Part shown: piece after piece, positions 9,111-17,894 of the stretch
How the letters are laid out: the number at the start of each line of letters is the position of its first letter
How positions within the stretch are numbered: the first letter of the stretch is position 1
Assembly (NCBI RefSeq): GCF_014656415.1
Contig: NZ_BNCJ01000010.1
Span: 1 to 64,000 of the forward strand
Origin: Seohaeicola zhoushanensis
Lineage (GTDB): Bacteria > Pseudomonadota > Alphaproteobacteria > Rhodobacterales > Rhodobacteraceae
DNA: 64,000 nt
Direction: 5' to 3'
Made by a program: the position numbers and the translations under genes
The notes under the pieces: model-generated
The model's input: the letters and a program-made list of their open reading frames with translations, nothing else
Told to the model about the DNA's origin: nothing
Databases searched by the model: none

Positions 9111-10589
9111 ATGGGCGGCCTGACTCGCCGTGCGGCGCTGTTTGGCGCGGGTGCCGTGGTGGGTGGTATCGCCACGGCCCGCTTCGGCGCGAAGAACCCG
9201 GTGCTGCCGCCGCAGCTGACCCAGGTGCCGACCGAGGGCGTGCTGAATGACGCGAGCCTGCTCAGCGCCACGCCGATCCATCGCCACAGGGTGTTGACGC
9301 AGGACCCAGGCGAGGCGCTTGTCGCCGCGATCCGCGCCGAGATGGCCGAGGCCGCCGCCAGCGGGCGGCCCGTCAACGTCGGTGCCGCGCGCCATTCGAT
9401 GGGCGGGCAGGCGATCCCGCGGGAAGGCCATGCGCTGACCTATGACAATGGCTTCATCGAGGCCGATACGGCGAACCGGCTCTACCGCGTCCACGCCGGC
9501 GCGCGCTGGAGCCAGGTGATCGCCGCGCTCGACCCGCTGGGCCTCTCGCCCAAGGTCATGCAGTCGAACCACGACTTCGGCGTTGCCGCCACCTTCTGCG
9601 TCAACGCCCATGGCTGGCCGGTGCCGCAGGGGCCGATGGGCGCCACCGTGCGCGCCTTCGAGATGGTGCTGCCCTCGGGCGATCACATCCGCTGCTCGCG
9701 CGAGGAAAACGCCGAGCTCTTCGCGATGACCATGGGCGGCTACGGCCTCACCGGCGCGATCACCGCCATGGAGGTCGGGGCCGCCGAGAACCGCCTGCTG
9801 GAGCCGCGCTTCCAGCGGATGGCGGCCGCCGACTTCGGCACTGCTTTCGTGGCGGCGCTTCAGGATAGCTCGGTCGACATGGCCTATGGCCGCCTCAACG
9901 TCGAACGCGGCAATTTCTTCGAAGAGGCGCTGCTCATCACCTATCGTCCCGCTGCCGACCAGTCCGCCATTCCCGCGGCCTCGGGCTCGGGCACGATGGC
10001 AAAGCTGGCCCGCCACGTCTATCGCGCGCAATTGGGCAACGAGACGATGAAGCGCATCCGCTGGTGGACCGAAACCAGCCTCGGCCCGGCGCTGGCCGGG
10101 GCAGCAAGCCGCAACAGCCTTATCAACGAGCCGGTCGTCACGCTCGACGACCGCGACCCGACCCGCACCGACATCCTGCACGAGTATTTCATCGCGCCCG
10201 AGGCCTTTGGCGATTTCCTCGCCGTCTGCCGCGAGGTGATCCCGGCCAGCTACCAGGAATTCCTGAACGTCACCCTGCGCTTCATCGACACCGACCCGAC
10301 CAGCTGGCTCGCCTATGCCCCGGTGCCGCGCATCGCCGCGGTGATGAGCTTCAGCCAGGAGATGACCGCCCGCGCCGAGGCCGACATGGCCCGCATGACC
10401 CGCGAGCTGATCGACGGGATCGTGGCGATCGGCGGCACCTATTACCTGCCATACCGTCCCCACGCGACGGTGGACCAGCTGGTGCGGGCCTATCCCCGCG
10501 CCCCGGCCTTTGCCGCCGCCAAGCGGCAGCTCGACCCGGGCCTGCTGTTCCGCAACAACCTGTGGGACAGCTACCTGGAGAGCCTATGA
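9111..10589 (+). CDS. FAD-linked oxidoreductase, D-arabinono-1,4-lactone oxidase family
   Basis: A 492-residue flavoenzyme of the VAO/PCMH fold. A twin-arginine-like, hydrophobic N terminus (TRRAALFGAGAVVGG) suggests export or membrane anchoring. The FAD-binding part runs over about residues 70-200, with RPVNVGAARHSMGGQ and a GGYGLTGAI segment. The C-terminal ALO-like domain ends in FRNNLWDSY, the form that closes many sugar-lactone oxidases. Family members oxidise aldonolactones to ascorbate-like products with oxygen or a quinone. It is the first gene of an overlapping operon whose three following genes encode uncharacterised membrane proteins. This hints at a membrane-associated oxidation system with an unknown electron acceptor. 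Confidence 0.8.
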   Translation: MGGLTRRAALFGAGAVVGGIATARFGAKNPVLPPQLTQVPTEGVLNDASLLSATPIHRHRVLTQDPGEALVAAIRAEMAEAAASGRPVNVGAARHSMGGQAIPREGHALTYDNGFIEADTANRLYRVHAGARWSQVIAALDPLGLSPKVMQSNHDFGVAATFCVNAHGWPVPQGPMGATVRAFEMVLPSGDHIRCSREENAELFAMTMGGYGLTGAITAMEVGAAENRLLEPRFQRMAAADFGTAFVAALQDSSVDMAYGRLNVERGNFFEEALLITYRPAADQSAIPAASGSGTMAKLARHVYRAQLGNETMKRIRWWTETSLGPALAGAASRNSLINEPVVTLDDRDPTRTDILHEYFIAPEAFGDFLAVCREVIPASYQEFLNVTLRFIDTDPTSWLAYAPVPRIAAVMSFSQEMTARAEADMARMTRELIDGIVAIGGTYYLPYRPHATVDQLVRAYPRAPAFAAAKRQLDPGLLFRNNLWDSYLESL

Positions 10590-10990
10590 CCATCCTGCAA
10601 AAGATCGCGCTTGGCTATTTTGTCGTCCTGATGGGCGCGGCCTCGCTGAACTACATCCCCGGCCTGACCGATGCGCAGGGGCTCGCCTTCGGCATCTTCG
10701 CGCTCGACATCTTCGATGACGCGCTGCACGTCGCCTCGGCGCTCTGGGCCCTGGCGGCGGCGCTGATCTCGCATCGGGCAGCGCGCGCCTTCCTGATCGT
10801 CTTCGGCGCGCTCTACCTTGGTGACGGGGTCTTCGGCTTCTTCACCGGCTATGGCTATCTCGACCTCGGGATCTTCACCAATGCCTCCGAGGGGATGTCC
10901 TTCACCCTGTTTCGCCTGTTGGCCAACCTGCCGCATGTCGCACTTGGCGGCTTCGCGCTCTGGGCCGGGTTGCGGCTGGGGCGGGCATGA
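10586..10990 (+). CDS. Small integral membrane protein, function unknown
   Basis: A 134-residue hydrophobic protein with about four predicted membrane segments (around residues 5-22, 33-50, 62-85 and 105-125), separated by short loops. The start ATG overlaps the stop of the FAD enzyme by four bases (ATGA), and its own stop overlaps the next gene the same way, so it is a coupled operon member. No cofactor-binding His pattern or known family is recognised. It could anchor or pass electrons from the flavoenzyme, but this is inference from context only. Confidence 0.7.
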   Translation: MTILQKIALGYFVVLMGAASLNYIPGLTDAQGLAFGIFALDIFDDALHVASALWALAAALISHRAARAFLIVFGALYLGDGVFGFFTGYGYLDLGIFTNASEGMSFTLFRLLANLPHVALGGFALWAGLRLGRA

Positions 10991-12033
10991 TCCGCTGGCT
11001 GGTGCGCTGGCTGGGCCGGCTGGTCCTGCTGCTTGTCGTGCTGGTCCTCGGACTGCTGGCGCCGATCGGCTATGTCGAGACCATGTGCCGCCCCGAGGGC
11101 GCGCCGGATGGAAATGTATCGCTGCTGCCGCCCGAGCATCGCCGCGCCGAGGCGCGCACGCTTCTGACCTATCCGGAATGGCACATCGTCCATGCCTATG
11201 ACGATTACGCCAGGGTGATCGCGCAGGACGATCCGCACGATTATGCCTATGGGCGGGCGATCGGGCAGTACTGGTCCTCGCTCTGCACGCTCTCGCGCCG
11301 CAGCGGCCCGATGGGTGGCGTCGATACCCCGACCAAGCAACTGGTCTACGTGATCGGCGTCAGCTTCACCGCCGAGCTGGCGATGAAAGCGCTCTACGAG
11401 GAGACGCTGGGACGGCTCTTCGCCATGCTGCGCGGGCCCGAGCACAGCCCGCTCGACCGCCTCTCGGCGCAGCAGGCGGCCGAATATGCCGCCTTCCTGG
11501 AGCAGACCCCCTGGTATCGCTGGGATTTCGCTGGCGACGTCCGCGCGCTGGAGGCGGCGGCGACCGGCGCCCTGCGCGACCGCGAGCGCCGGCTGGCCCT
11601 GGGCGGAGAGTTCTCGGCCAAGGCCGCCTATGCCGGTCTCATCGCCCAGGCCGTGGCGGCCACCGGCCAGGACGAGCTGACGCTGCGGATGGTGGTGAAA
11701 GGGCTGCCGGAACAGCAGCTCACCGCGCTGCCGGGCGTCACGGCTATAGGCCCGCTGGGCGAGGGGGTGGAGATCGAGACGCCGCGCTACCGCGCGCTGA
11801 CCCGCCTGCTTGAACGCATGGCAGCTGCGGGCGGCGATTTCATCGAGATTGCCGGCAACGACGATATCCTCTTCACCGTGACCTCTCCCGATCCCGCCAT
11901 GCCCGGCGCGCTGGCAAGCCTGCCGCGCCAGGGCTATGGCGACACCCGCCACCTGGTGCTGGTCAAGGTCGCCGAGCTGGCCGAACGGCTGCGCGCCCTG
12001 CCGGGTGGGGTGGACCATATCCATGACTACTAA
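10987..12033 (+). CDS. Membrane-anchored protein of unknown function
   Basis: A 348-residue protein with one N-terminal membrane helix (about residues 8-30, rich in Leu/Val) and a large soluble part that should lie in the periplasm. A conspicuous conserved-looking segment, LLTYPEWHIVHAYDDYA (about residues 58-75), contains Trp, His and acidic residues that could form an active or binding site. I recognise no named domain. The ATG overlaps the preceding gene by four bases and the stop overlaps the next start by 11 bases, so it is translated from the same operon as the FAD enzyme. Confidence 0.7.
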   Translation: MIRWLVRWLGRLVLLLVVLVLGLLAPIGYVETMCRPEGAPDGNVSLLPPEHRRAEARTLLTYPEWHIVHAYDDYARVIAQDDPHDYAYGRAIGQYWSSLCTLSRRSGPMGGVDTPTKQLVYVIGVSFTAELAMKALYEETLGRLFAMLRGPEHSPLDRLSAQQAAEYAAFLEQTPWYRWDFAGDVRALEAAATGALRDRERRLALGGEFSAKAAYAGLIAQAVAATGQDELTLRMVVKGLPEQQLTALPGVTAIGPLGEGVEIETPRYRALTRLLERMAAAGGDFIEIAGNDDILFTVTSPDPAMPGALASLPRQGYGDTRHLVLVKVAELAERLRALPGGVDHIHDY

Positions 12034-12301
12034 GGCCATGCTCATGCTTGCAGTGCTGCCGGTCGCCTGGATCGCTCTCCTCGCCGGGGTGATGCTGGTC
12101 AGCGACGCGGCCCCGGCGGCGCTGGTGGTGCTGCCCTCGGACGATCTTCTGAACCATCTGCCCGAGGGCGTCGCCATCCTCTCGGCCACGCCGGTCTCGG
12201 TGACACTCGCCGCCCGGACGCCGGGCCTCGCCGCCGCGCTCTATGCCAGCGGCGCCTGGCTGGTGCTGCCTGCGGGGCTTGCGGGCTGCACGCCGCGCTA
12301 A
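12023..12301 (+). CDS. Small membrane-associated protein, function unknown
   Basis: A 92-residue hydrophobic protein: an N-terminal membrane helix (about residues 5-27) and a second hydrophobic stretch near the C terminus (about 66-88). The ATG lies inside the end of the preceding gene (11-base overlap) in a different frame. The stop overlaps, by four bases, the stop of the convergent rluE-like gene. Codon use is similar to the neighbours. It may be the last gene of the FAD-enzyme operon. No homology is recognised, so the call rests on the open frame, its composition and tight packing. Confidence 0.5.
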   Translation: MTTKAMLMLAVLPVAWIALLAGVMLVSDAAPAALVVLPSDDLLNHLPEGVAILSATPVSVTLAARTPGLAAALYASGAWLVLPAGLAGCTPR

Positions 12302-12840
12302 CGCACCTCGGCCTTCGTCCACCGCCCGAGCGGCAGACCATCGAGCGTATAGGGCCCGATGGCATAGCGGATCAGCCGCAGCGTCGGGTGCCCCACGGCG
12401 GCGGTCATGCGGCGCACCTGCCGGTTGCGCCCCTCGCGCAGGGTCAGCCTAAGCCAACAGTCGGGGATGCTCTTGCGCACCCGGATCGGCGGGTCGCGCT
12501 CCCAGACCGGCGGCGGCTCCATCCGTTCGGCCAGGGCGGGCAGGGTGGGCCCGTCCTTGATTACGACGCCGCTGCGCAGCGCCGCCAGCGCCTCCTCCGA
12601 CGGTATCCCCTCGACCTGCACCCAATAGATCTTGGCCATCTTGTGCCGCGGATCGGCGATCCGGGCCTGCAGCCGGCCGTCGTCGGTCAGCAGCATCAGC
12701 CCCTCGCTGTCGCGGTCCAGCCGCCCCGCCGGATAGACCCCCTTGAGGTCGATGAAATCGGCAAGCGTGCGCCGTCCCTCGCCATCGGTGAACTGGGGCA
12801 GCACGTCATAGGGCTTATTGAAACGGATCAGCTGGGCCAT
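12298..12840 (-). CDS. rluE: 23S rRNA pseudouridine synthase, RluE/RsuA family
   Basis: Converts one uridine in large-subunit rRNA to pseudouridine. The 180-residue size without an S4 domain, plus the opening [14 protein letters not shown], match RluE (which modifies U2457 in E. coli) better than RluB/RluF. The catalytic Asp sits in [13 protein letters not shown] (about residue 41). The C-terminal [10 protein letters not shown] segment is the family's conserved loop. It is transcribed alone and converges on the membrane-protein operon with a four-base stop overlap. Confidence 0.9.
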   Translation of the reverse strand: MAQLIRFNKPYDVLPQFTDGEGRRTLADFIDLKGVYPAGRLDRDSEGLMLLTDDGRLQARIADPRHKMAKIYWVQVEGIPSEEALAALRSGVVIKDGPTLPALAERMEPPPVWERDPPIRVRKSIPDCWLRLTLREGRNRQVRRMTAAVGHPTLRLIRYAIGPYTLDGLPLGRWTKAEVR

Positions 12841-12983
12841 ATCTTTGCCCTAACCAATCCGATCCCCCGTGGGAAGGGTGCTGACCGCAACGATGCGTCA
12901 TTCCTGCGTTACGTTTAGGCATTATCGCGGGGGGCGAGATGTTGTGGCAACAGAAAGCTTGTCAGCATTCAAACGCGATATAT

Positions 12984-12997
12984 AGTCATTCATGACT
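12984..12997. promoter_or_regulatory. Palindrome upstream of HNH nuclease gene
   Basis: The sequence AGTCATTCATGACT is a perfect six-base inverted repeat with a two-base centre. A second short inverted repeat, TGTTG-N3-CAACA, lies at 12940-12952. Both sit in the 230-base divergent gap between the rluE-like gene and the HNH gene, so either could be an operator. No cognate regulator is known. Confidence 0.3.
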
Positions 12998-13070
12998 CCG
13001 GGCCGGGCTGCTGACGGAATCGCCAGAGCCTACCGGCCTCCGGGCTGAAGGAAAGGCGACGGCGACTGCG

Positions 13071-13655
13071 ATGATCGGCGACTTCCGAACAGAATTTGTG
13101 CGAGAGCCGGGCGCGCTCAAGCACCACCCTGCGCTGGTGCTGAACGCAGACTATCGCCCGCTCAGCTACTACCCCCTGTCGCTCTGGCCCTGGCAGGAGG
13201 CGGTCAAGGCCGCATGGCTCGACCGGGTGGTGATCGTGGCGGAATACGACGAGGTGGTGCACAGCCCCTCGACCACAATCCGCATCCCCTCGGTGGTGGT
13301 GCTCAAGGACTATGTCAAACCGCAGAAACGCGCCGCCTTCACCCGCTTCAACCTGTTCCTGCGCGACGAATTCCGCTGCCAGTATTGCGGCGCGCGGGGC
13401 GATCTGACCTTTGACCACGTCGTGCCGCGCGCCGCGGGCGGCATCACCAGTTGGCAGAACGTGGTGGCGGCTTGTTCGCCCTGCAACCTCAGGAAGGGCT
13501 CCAAGTCGCTGACGCGCGCGGGAATGCACCTGCGCAAACCGCCGCGCCAGCCCTCGGCCGAGGACCTGCGCAACATGGGCCGCAAGTTCCCGCCGAACCA
13601 CCTGCATGATAGCTGGATGGACTTCCTCTACTGGGATGCGGAGTTGGAGGCCTGA
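13071..13655 (+). CDS. HNH endonuclease family protein
   Basis: A 194-residue protein with a C-terminal HNH nuclease fold. CQYCG near residue 103 and CSPCN near residue 140 form a structural zinc site. LTFDHVVPRAAGG supplies the His-His metal-binding pair, with Asn in SWQN and NLRKG. The N-terminal 85 residues (VLNADYRPLSYYPLS and so on) are typical of a widespread stand-alone bacterial HNH family. No mobile-element genes are adjacent. It is followed by a hairpin terminator. Probable DNA nuclease of unknown purpose; repair or housekeeping is more likely than restriction, as no methylase is present. Confidence 0.85.
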   Translation: MIGDFRTEFVREPGALKHHPALVLNADYRPLSYYPLSLWPWQEAVKAAWLDRVVIVAEYDEVVHSPSTTIRIPSVVVLKDYVKPQKRAAFTRFNLFLRDEFRCQYCGARGDLTFDHVVPRAAGGITSWQNVVAACSPCNLRKGSKSLTRAGMHLRKPPRQPSAEDLRNMGRKFPPNHLHDSWMDFLYWDAELEA

Positions 13656-13675
13656 GAGGCAACGATCCGCCGCAT

Positions 13676-13709
13676 GGAAAGGGGGCGCAGCAATCGCTGC
13701 GCCCCTTCC
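13676..13709. terminator. Bidirectional hairpin terminator
   Basis: GGAAAGGGGGCGCAGC pairs with GCTGCGCCCCTTCC around the loop AATC. It lies between the ends of the convergent HNH and caspase-fold genes. The T-run is short, so termination could be hairpin-dominated, but the position fits a shared terminator for both strands. Confidence 0.7.
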
Positions 13710-13739
13710 ATTTCGCGGCCCGGCAAGTCGACGGGAAAG

Positions 13740-15302
13740 CTACTTCTTGATCGCCAGCCCCGTCACGACACCGCCCAGGAAGGCGCCGATATTGGCATTC
13801 GCGTTCGAGTTATTGTTGTTGCCGCCGCTGGAACGCTTGGTCGTGGACCCACCGCCCGAGCTGGCCCCGCGCGGCGGATTCGCGGCCGCCCAGACGGCGT
13901 ATTGCTGCATCGTCACCGAGGCCAGATAGCTGTACTGCATATGGTTGAAATAGCCCGAAGCAGGCACCCCGATGCTGGCCTGCCATCCCTGGATGGCGGC
14001 GCGGGTGCGTGGCCCGAAGGAGCCGTCCGGCGTGCCGACGTTGAACCCGGCGAGGTTGAGTCGCGCCTGGATCTCGCGGCGCAGCACCTGGTTCATGCCC
14101 ATGGCCTGCTCGGTGAATTCGCTGGCCGGCTGGGTCCGCATTTCCTGCGTCACGACCGGAACCGTCGGATCGACCGCGCGGGTCATCACCGTGCCCTGCG
14201 GCGCCGCCGGGTTCGGGAAGACGACCGGAGCGGTGGCCTGCGGCTGCTGGACGTAGGGCACGACCGTCCCGCTTGGCGACAGGGTCGCCACCTGAGTCTG
14301 CATCTTCTCCTTTTCCAGCGCCTCGATCGAGTTCTTGGCCATGGTCACGAACAGCCCTTCGGGGAAGGTCGTGATATAGGCTTGGTAATCCTCGATCCGG
14401 TTGCTGTCGCGCGCCATCTGGAACAACATCCGCTGCGCGTTCAGGTCGCTGCCACCGCTGGCCGCCGGGGCCTCTTCAGTGCCGAGCGACACCTGCTCGG
14501 CCGGTGCGACCTCTGGGGTGCCGACGGCATTCAGCACCACCCGGCCCGTCAGCGACGAGTTCAGCCAGGGCCGTTGCGCCTGGTTGGTGGCGGAATAGAC
14601 CTGTCCCGTCACCCGGCTCATCACCTCGGTGATATCGCGGTTAGGGGTGCCGATATTGGCCAGCAGCGCCTCGGTGAAAGGCGAATGCTTGCCTTCACCG
14701 TCCAACGCGACCTCGCCCGGAGCGGTGGCGAAGGCGACCGCCATGCCGCGCCCGGGGTTAGAGATATCCATCCGGGCAAGGCCCGTCGATACCTCGGCCG
14801 AGCGTGACAGCTTGCCCATCGAGCGCGACAGCGTCCGCGCCAGCGGGTTGTTGCGGCAGGCGTCGAGGAAGATAAGGCTCACGCCATCCGAGCGCTGCAT
14901 CTGCTTTGCAATGAAGTCGACCGAAATCGCCTCCCAGTCGAGCGCGGTGGCGTCCTCCATCCGGGCGTCGACCGGAATCAGGTAGTTGGTGCCGTTCACC
15001 GCCATGCCGTGGCCGGCATAGAAGAACAGCGTCAGGTCGGCATCGACGGCCAGCTGGGCGAACTCGCGGATCTTGTCCTGGAAGCTGCGCTGGTCAAGAT
15101 CGACACCTTCGACTGTGAGGAACCCCAGTTCCTTGAGCTGGCGGGACATTTCCATCGCATCGTTCTTCGGATTGATCAGCGCCTCGACGTTTGTATAGGC
15201 GCTGTTGCCGATGACCAGCGCGACGCGCTTTTCATTGACCGAGGCAAGGGCAGAGGAGACGAGGAACAGAGAGAGGGTAGTAACAAGATAGAAAACGCGC
15301 AT
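13740..15302 (-). CDS. Secreted caspase-fold (C14) protein with peptidoglycan-binding domain
   Basis: A 520-residue exported protein. The signal peptide spans residues 1 to about 20 (ends SSALA). A caspase p20 domain (about 24-240) carries the catalytic His98 in FFYAGHG and Cys149 in IFLDACRNN. A linker rich in Pro/Thr/Gln follows, then a peptidoglycan-binding domain (about 415-465, LNLAGFNVGTPDGSFG). The tail is low-complexity Gly/Ser/Asn ending in a short glycine-rich hydrophobic stretch. The start at 15302 is preferred over 15332 because GAGGTG precedes it and it begins the signal peptide. It is transcribed alone. Family peptidases cleave after basic residues; target and trigger are unknown. 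The arrangement suggests a wall-tethered periplasmic protease. Confidence 0.85.
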   Translation of the reverse strand: MRVFYLVTTLSLFLVSSALASVNEKRVALVIGNSAYTNVEALINPKNDAMEMSRQLKELGFLTVEGVDLDQRSFQDKIREFAQLAVDADLTLFFYAGHGMAVNGTNYLIPVDARMEDATALDWEAISVDFIAKQMQRSDGVSLIFLDACRNNPLARTLSRSMGKLSRSAEVSTGLARMDISNPGRGMAVAFATAPGEVALDGEGKHSPFTEALLANIGTPNRDITEVMSRVTGQVYSATNQAQRPWLNSSLTGRVVLNAVGTPEVAPAEQVSLGTEEAPAASGGSDLNAQRMLFQMARDSNRIEDYQAYITTFPEGLFVTMAKNSIEALEKEKMQTQVATLSPSGTVVPYVQQPQATAPVVFPNPAAPQGTVMTRAVDPTVPVVTQEMRTQPASEFTEQAMGMNQVLRREIQARLNLAGFNVGTPDGSFGPRTRAAIQGWQASIGVPASGYFNHMQYSYLASVTMQQYAVWAAANPPRGASSGGGSTTKRSSGGNNNNSNANANIGAFLGGVVTGLAIKK

Positions 15303-15453
15303 GTGGCACCTCATAAAATGCGGTACGGGCAAATAGCCGGCGCGGAACCTACTCCTTCTGTATTAGCGGTCAAGCTGCGGCCATTACGTATGGCCGCGTT
15401 TACAGTCCCTTAGCAAAAATTTAGCATAGTTTGAGGATACGCGGCCCGGCCAG

Positions 15454-16417
15454 TCACCCGCCGGCGCGTTGCAGCATCCCGAACAGGTCACGCGGGTCGT
15501 CCGGATCGGCCAGCAGGTCGAGGTCGTGGTGGAAGGCGGTTCCGACCAATTGGTCGCGCACATAGCGCAGGGCGCTGAAGTCTTCGATGGCGAAACCCAC
15601 CGAGTCGAACAGCGTGATCTGATCGGCCGAGGTGCGCCCCTTGGCGGTGCCGGAAATCACCTGCCAAAGCTCGGTCACCGGATGATCCGGCGCCAGCTGC
15701 TGGATCTCGCCCTCGACCCGCGTCTGCGGCGGATACTCGACGAAGATCTCCGACCGACGCAGGATCGCCGGGGCCAGTATATTGCTTGTCGGCGGTGCAG
15801 GTGGTGACGATCTGCGCCCCCTCCATGCTCTCTTCCGGGCTTGCGCATCGCGTGACCTTCAGTCCGGAACCTACGAGATTTGCTGCACATTTCTCGGTTG
15901 CCGCGCGGTCGATGTCATACAGCCGCACCGCCTCGATCCCGCAGATCGCCTTGAAGGCCAGACACTGGAACTCGGACTGCGCGCCATTGCCGATCATCGC
16001 CATCGTCTTCGCTTCGCGCGGCGCCAGGTGCCTGGCCGCCATGGCCGAGGTCGCGGCGGTGCGCATCGCCGTCAGCATGGTCATCTCGCTCAGCAGCACC
16101 GGATAGCCCGTCGCCACATCGGCCAACAGGCCGAAGGCGGTGACGGTCTGCAGGCCCTCCTTGGTGTTCTTCGGATGCCCGTTCACGTATTTGAAGCCAT
16201 AGACCTCACCGTCCGAGGTCGGCATCAGCTCGATCACCCCCTCGGCCGAATGCGAGGCGATGCGGGGCGTCTTGTCGAACAGCTCCCAGCGGCGGAAATC
16301 GGCCTCGATATACTCGGCCAGCCCGCGCAGCATCTCCTCGATCCCGATGTAATGAATCAGCCGCATCATGTCGTCGACCGAAACGAAAGGCACCAGCGCC
16401 TTTTCCGAGGGTTGCAT
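15454..16417 (-). pseudogene. Ornithine cyclodeaminase, disrupted by internal deletion and frameshift
   Basis: Ornithine cyclodeaminase converts L-ornithine to L-proline and ammonia using bound NAD. The 5' part reads well from the ATG at 16417 (FVSVDDMMRLIHYIG) to VTTCTADKQ, about residue 217. The family sequence then stops and the frame turns to nonsense. Correct sequence resumes in another frame at about 15766 (ILRRSEIFVEYPPQ) and continues through VTELWQVISG and DSVGFAIEDFSA to the stop at 15454. Between the two, roughly 28 codons are absent. They include the conserved HINAxGGDCPGKTE segment that holds the catalytic Asp of this family. The gene should therefore be inactive unless the assembly is wrong. 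It lies 11 bases after the arginase gene, as in arginine catabolic operons. Confidence 0.88.
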
Positions 16418-16428
16418 TCAGGGCTCCA

Positions 16429-17355
16429 TCAGTTGGCGGCGCGGGTCGGACGGTCAAAGACGCGGCGGCCCAGGCCCGAGGCGGCGAGGTCGACCATGAC
16501 CTGGGCGGTCCGGCCACGCTCGTCGAGGAAAGGGTTCAGCTCGACCAGGTCGAGCGAGGTCATCAAGCCACTGTCGCTCACCATCTCCATGATGAGATGG
16601 CCTTCGCGGATGGTCGCGCCGCCCGGAACCGTGGTGACGACAGCTGGCGCGGCCATCGGGTCAAGGAAATCGACGTCCAGTGAGACATGCAGCAGGCCGT
16701 TAGCGGCCTCGACGTCCTTCAGGAAGGCGGAAACCAGCCGGCCTACGCCATTCTCGTCGATCTCGCGCATGTCGTGATAGCGGATATCGGTCTCTTCCAG
16801 CGCAGCGCGCTCCGCCGGGTCGACCGAGCGCAGGCCCATGATGCAGATATTGGCGTGCGGCACCCGGTTCTGCACCTTCGGAAAACCGCCGAACCCCTCG
16901 CGGCCGGTCACATAACCCAGCGGCGTGCCATGCAGGTTGCCCGAGTCGGTGGTCTCGGCGGTGTGAAAGTCGCTATGCGCATCCAGCCAGAGGACAAAGA
17001 GCGGCCGACCGACCGAGGCCGCATGGTTGGCAACTCCGGCCACCGTGCCCAGCGACAGGCTGTGATCGCCGCCCATGAAGATCGGCAGGCCCCGCTGCAT
17101 CGCCATCTCCGCCGTCCGGGTCAGCCGATGCGTCCAGGCGATGGTCTCGTTCGGTGCGAAAAGCTTGCCATCATTGGTGTCGGGCTGGTGCGAGGCGGGG
17201 GTCAGGTTGCCCATGTCCTCGACCTTGTAGCCAAGGTCGCGCAGCGCGCCCGGCAGCCCGGCGGTTCTATAGGCATCCGGCCCCATGAGACATCCGGGGC
17301 GGCGCTTGCCACTGTCGACGGGCGCGCCGATGAGGATCACGGTCTTGCGGGTCAT
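16429..17355 (-). CDS. rocF: Arginase
   Basis: Hydrolyses L-arginine to L-ornithine and urea with a binuclear manganese centre. The 308-residue protein has all metal motifs: GGDHSLSLG near residue 90, LWLDAHSDFHT near 118, and SLDVDFLDP near 225. The C-terminal SLDLVELNP segment is also conserved. It opens an operon with the ornithine cyclodeaminase gene immediately downstream and is divergent from an Lrp/AsnC regulator, the usual arrangement in Rhodobacteraceae. With the cyclodeaminase broken, ornithine would need another outlet. Confidence 0.94.
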   Translation of the reverse strand: MTRKTVILIGAPVDSGKRRPGCLMGPDAYRTAGLPGALRDLGYKVEDMGNLTPASHQPDTNDGKLFAPNETIAWTHRLTRTAEMAMQRGLPIFMGGDHSLSLGTVAGVANHAASVGRPLFVLWLDAHSDFHTAETTDSGNLHGTPLGYVTGREGFGGFPKVQNRVPHANICIMGLRSVDPAERAALEETDIRYHDMREIDENGVGRLVSAFLKDVEAANGLLHVSLDVDFLDPMAAPAVVTTVPGGATIREGHLIMEMVSDSGLMTSLDLVELNPFLDERGRTAQVMVDLAASGLGRRVFDRPTRAAN

Positions 17356-17460
17356 GGGGTCTCCTTTCCCTGTCTTGCGAGAGTATCCAACGATTTGAGT
17401 TGCATTCCAGTTGCCATTTTGCGCAGATCGGTCAGCATTTTGACAAAGCGGCGGTCAGCA

Positions 17461-17892
17461 ATGGACAAAACGGACGAACGCCTGATCGCCGCGCTGAAAC
17501 GCGACGCCCGCGCGGCGCTGTCCGACCTGGCGGCGGAACTGGGGCTGTCGCGCACCACTGTCCGCGCCCGGCTTGACCGGCTGCGCCAGCGGGGCGAGAT
17601 CCTGGGTTTTAGCGTGGTGCTCAAGCAGGACATCCGCTCCGACCCGGTCCGCGGCCTGATGATGATCGGCATCGAAGGCCGCGGGACAGAACGTGTCATC
17701 CGCGCGCTCAGCGGCATGGCCGAGGTGCGCGGCGTGCATTCCACGAACGGCCGCTGGGACGTGATTGCCGAGATCGGCGCCGAGACGCTCGAAGCACTCG
17801 ACGCGGTGCTCGCCCGCATCCGTCTGCTCGACGGGGTGGCGACCAGCGAGACGAGCTTGCTGCTCTCCACCCGCAAATCCTCGGGCGGCTGA
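17461..17892 (+). CDS. Lrp/AsnC family transcriptional regulator
   Basis: A 143-residue regulator. The N-terminal winged helix-turn-helix covers about residues 2-60 (DERLIAALKRDARAALSDLA, helix LSRTTVRARLDRL). The C-terminal RAM/ligand-binding domain covers about 65-140. It is divergent from the arginase gene with 105 bases between, so control of arginase by arginine or ornithine is the natural expectation. Two direct copies of CGGTCAGCA (17429-17437 and 17452-17460) lie just before the ATG and could be part of its binding site. The frame is open further upstream but antisense to arginase, so the ATG at 17461 is used. Confidence 0.88.
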   Translation: MDKTDERLIAALKRDARAALSDLAAELGLSRTTVRARLDRLRQRGEILGFSVVLKQDIRSDPVRGLMMIGIEGRGTERVIRALSGMAEVRGVHSTNGRWDVIAEIGAETLEALDAVLARIRLLDGVATSETSLLLSTRKSSGG

Positions 17893-17894
17893 CC

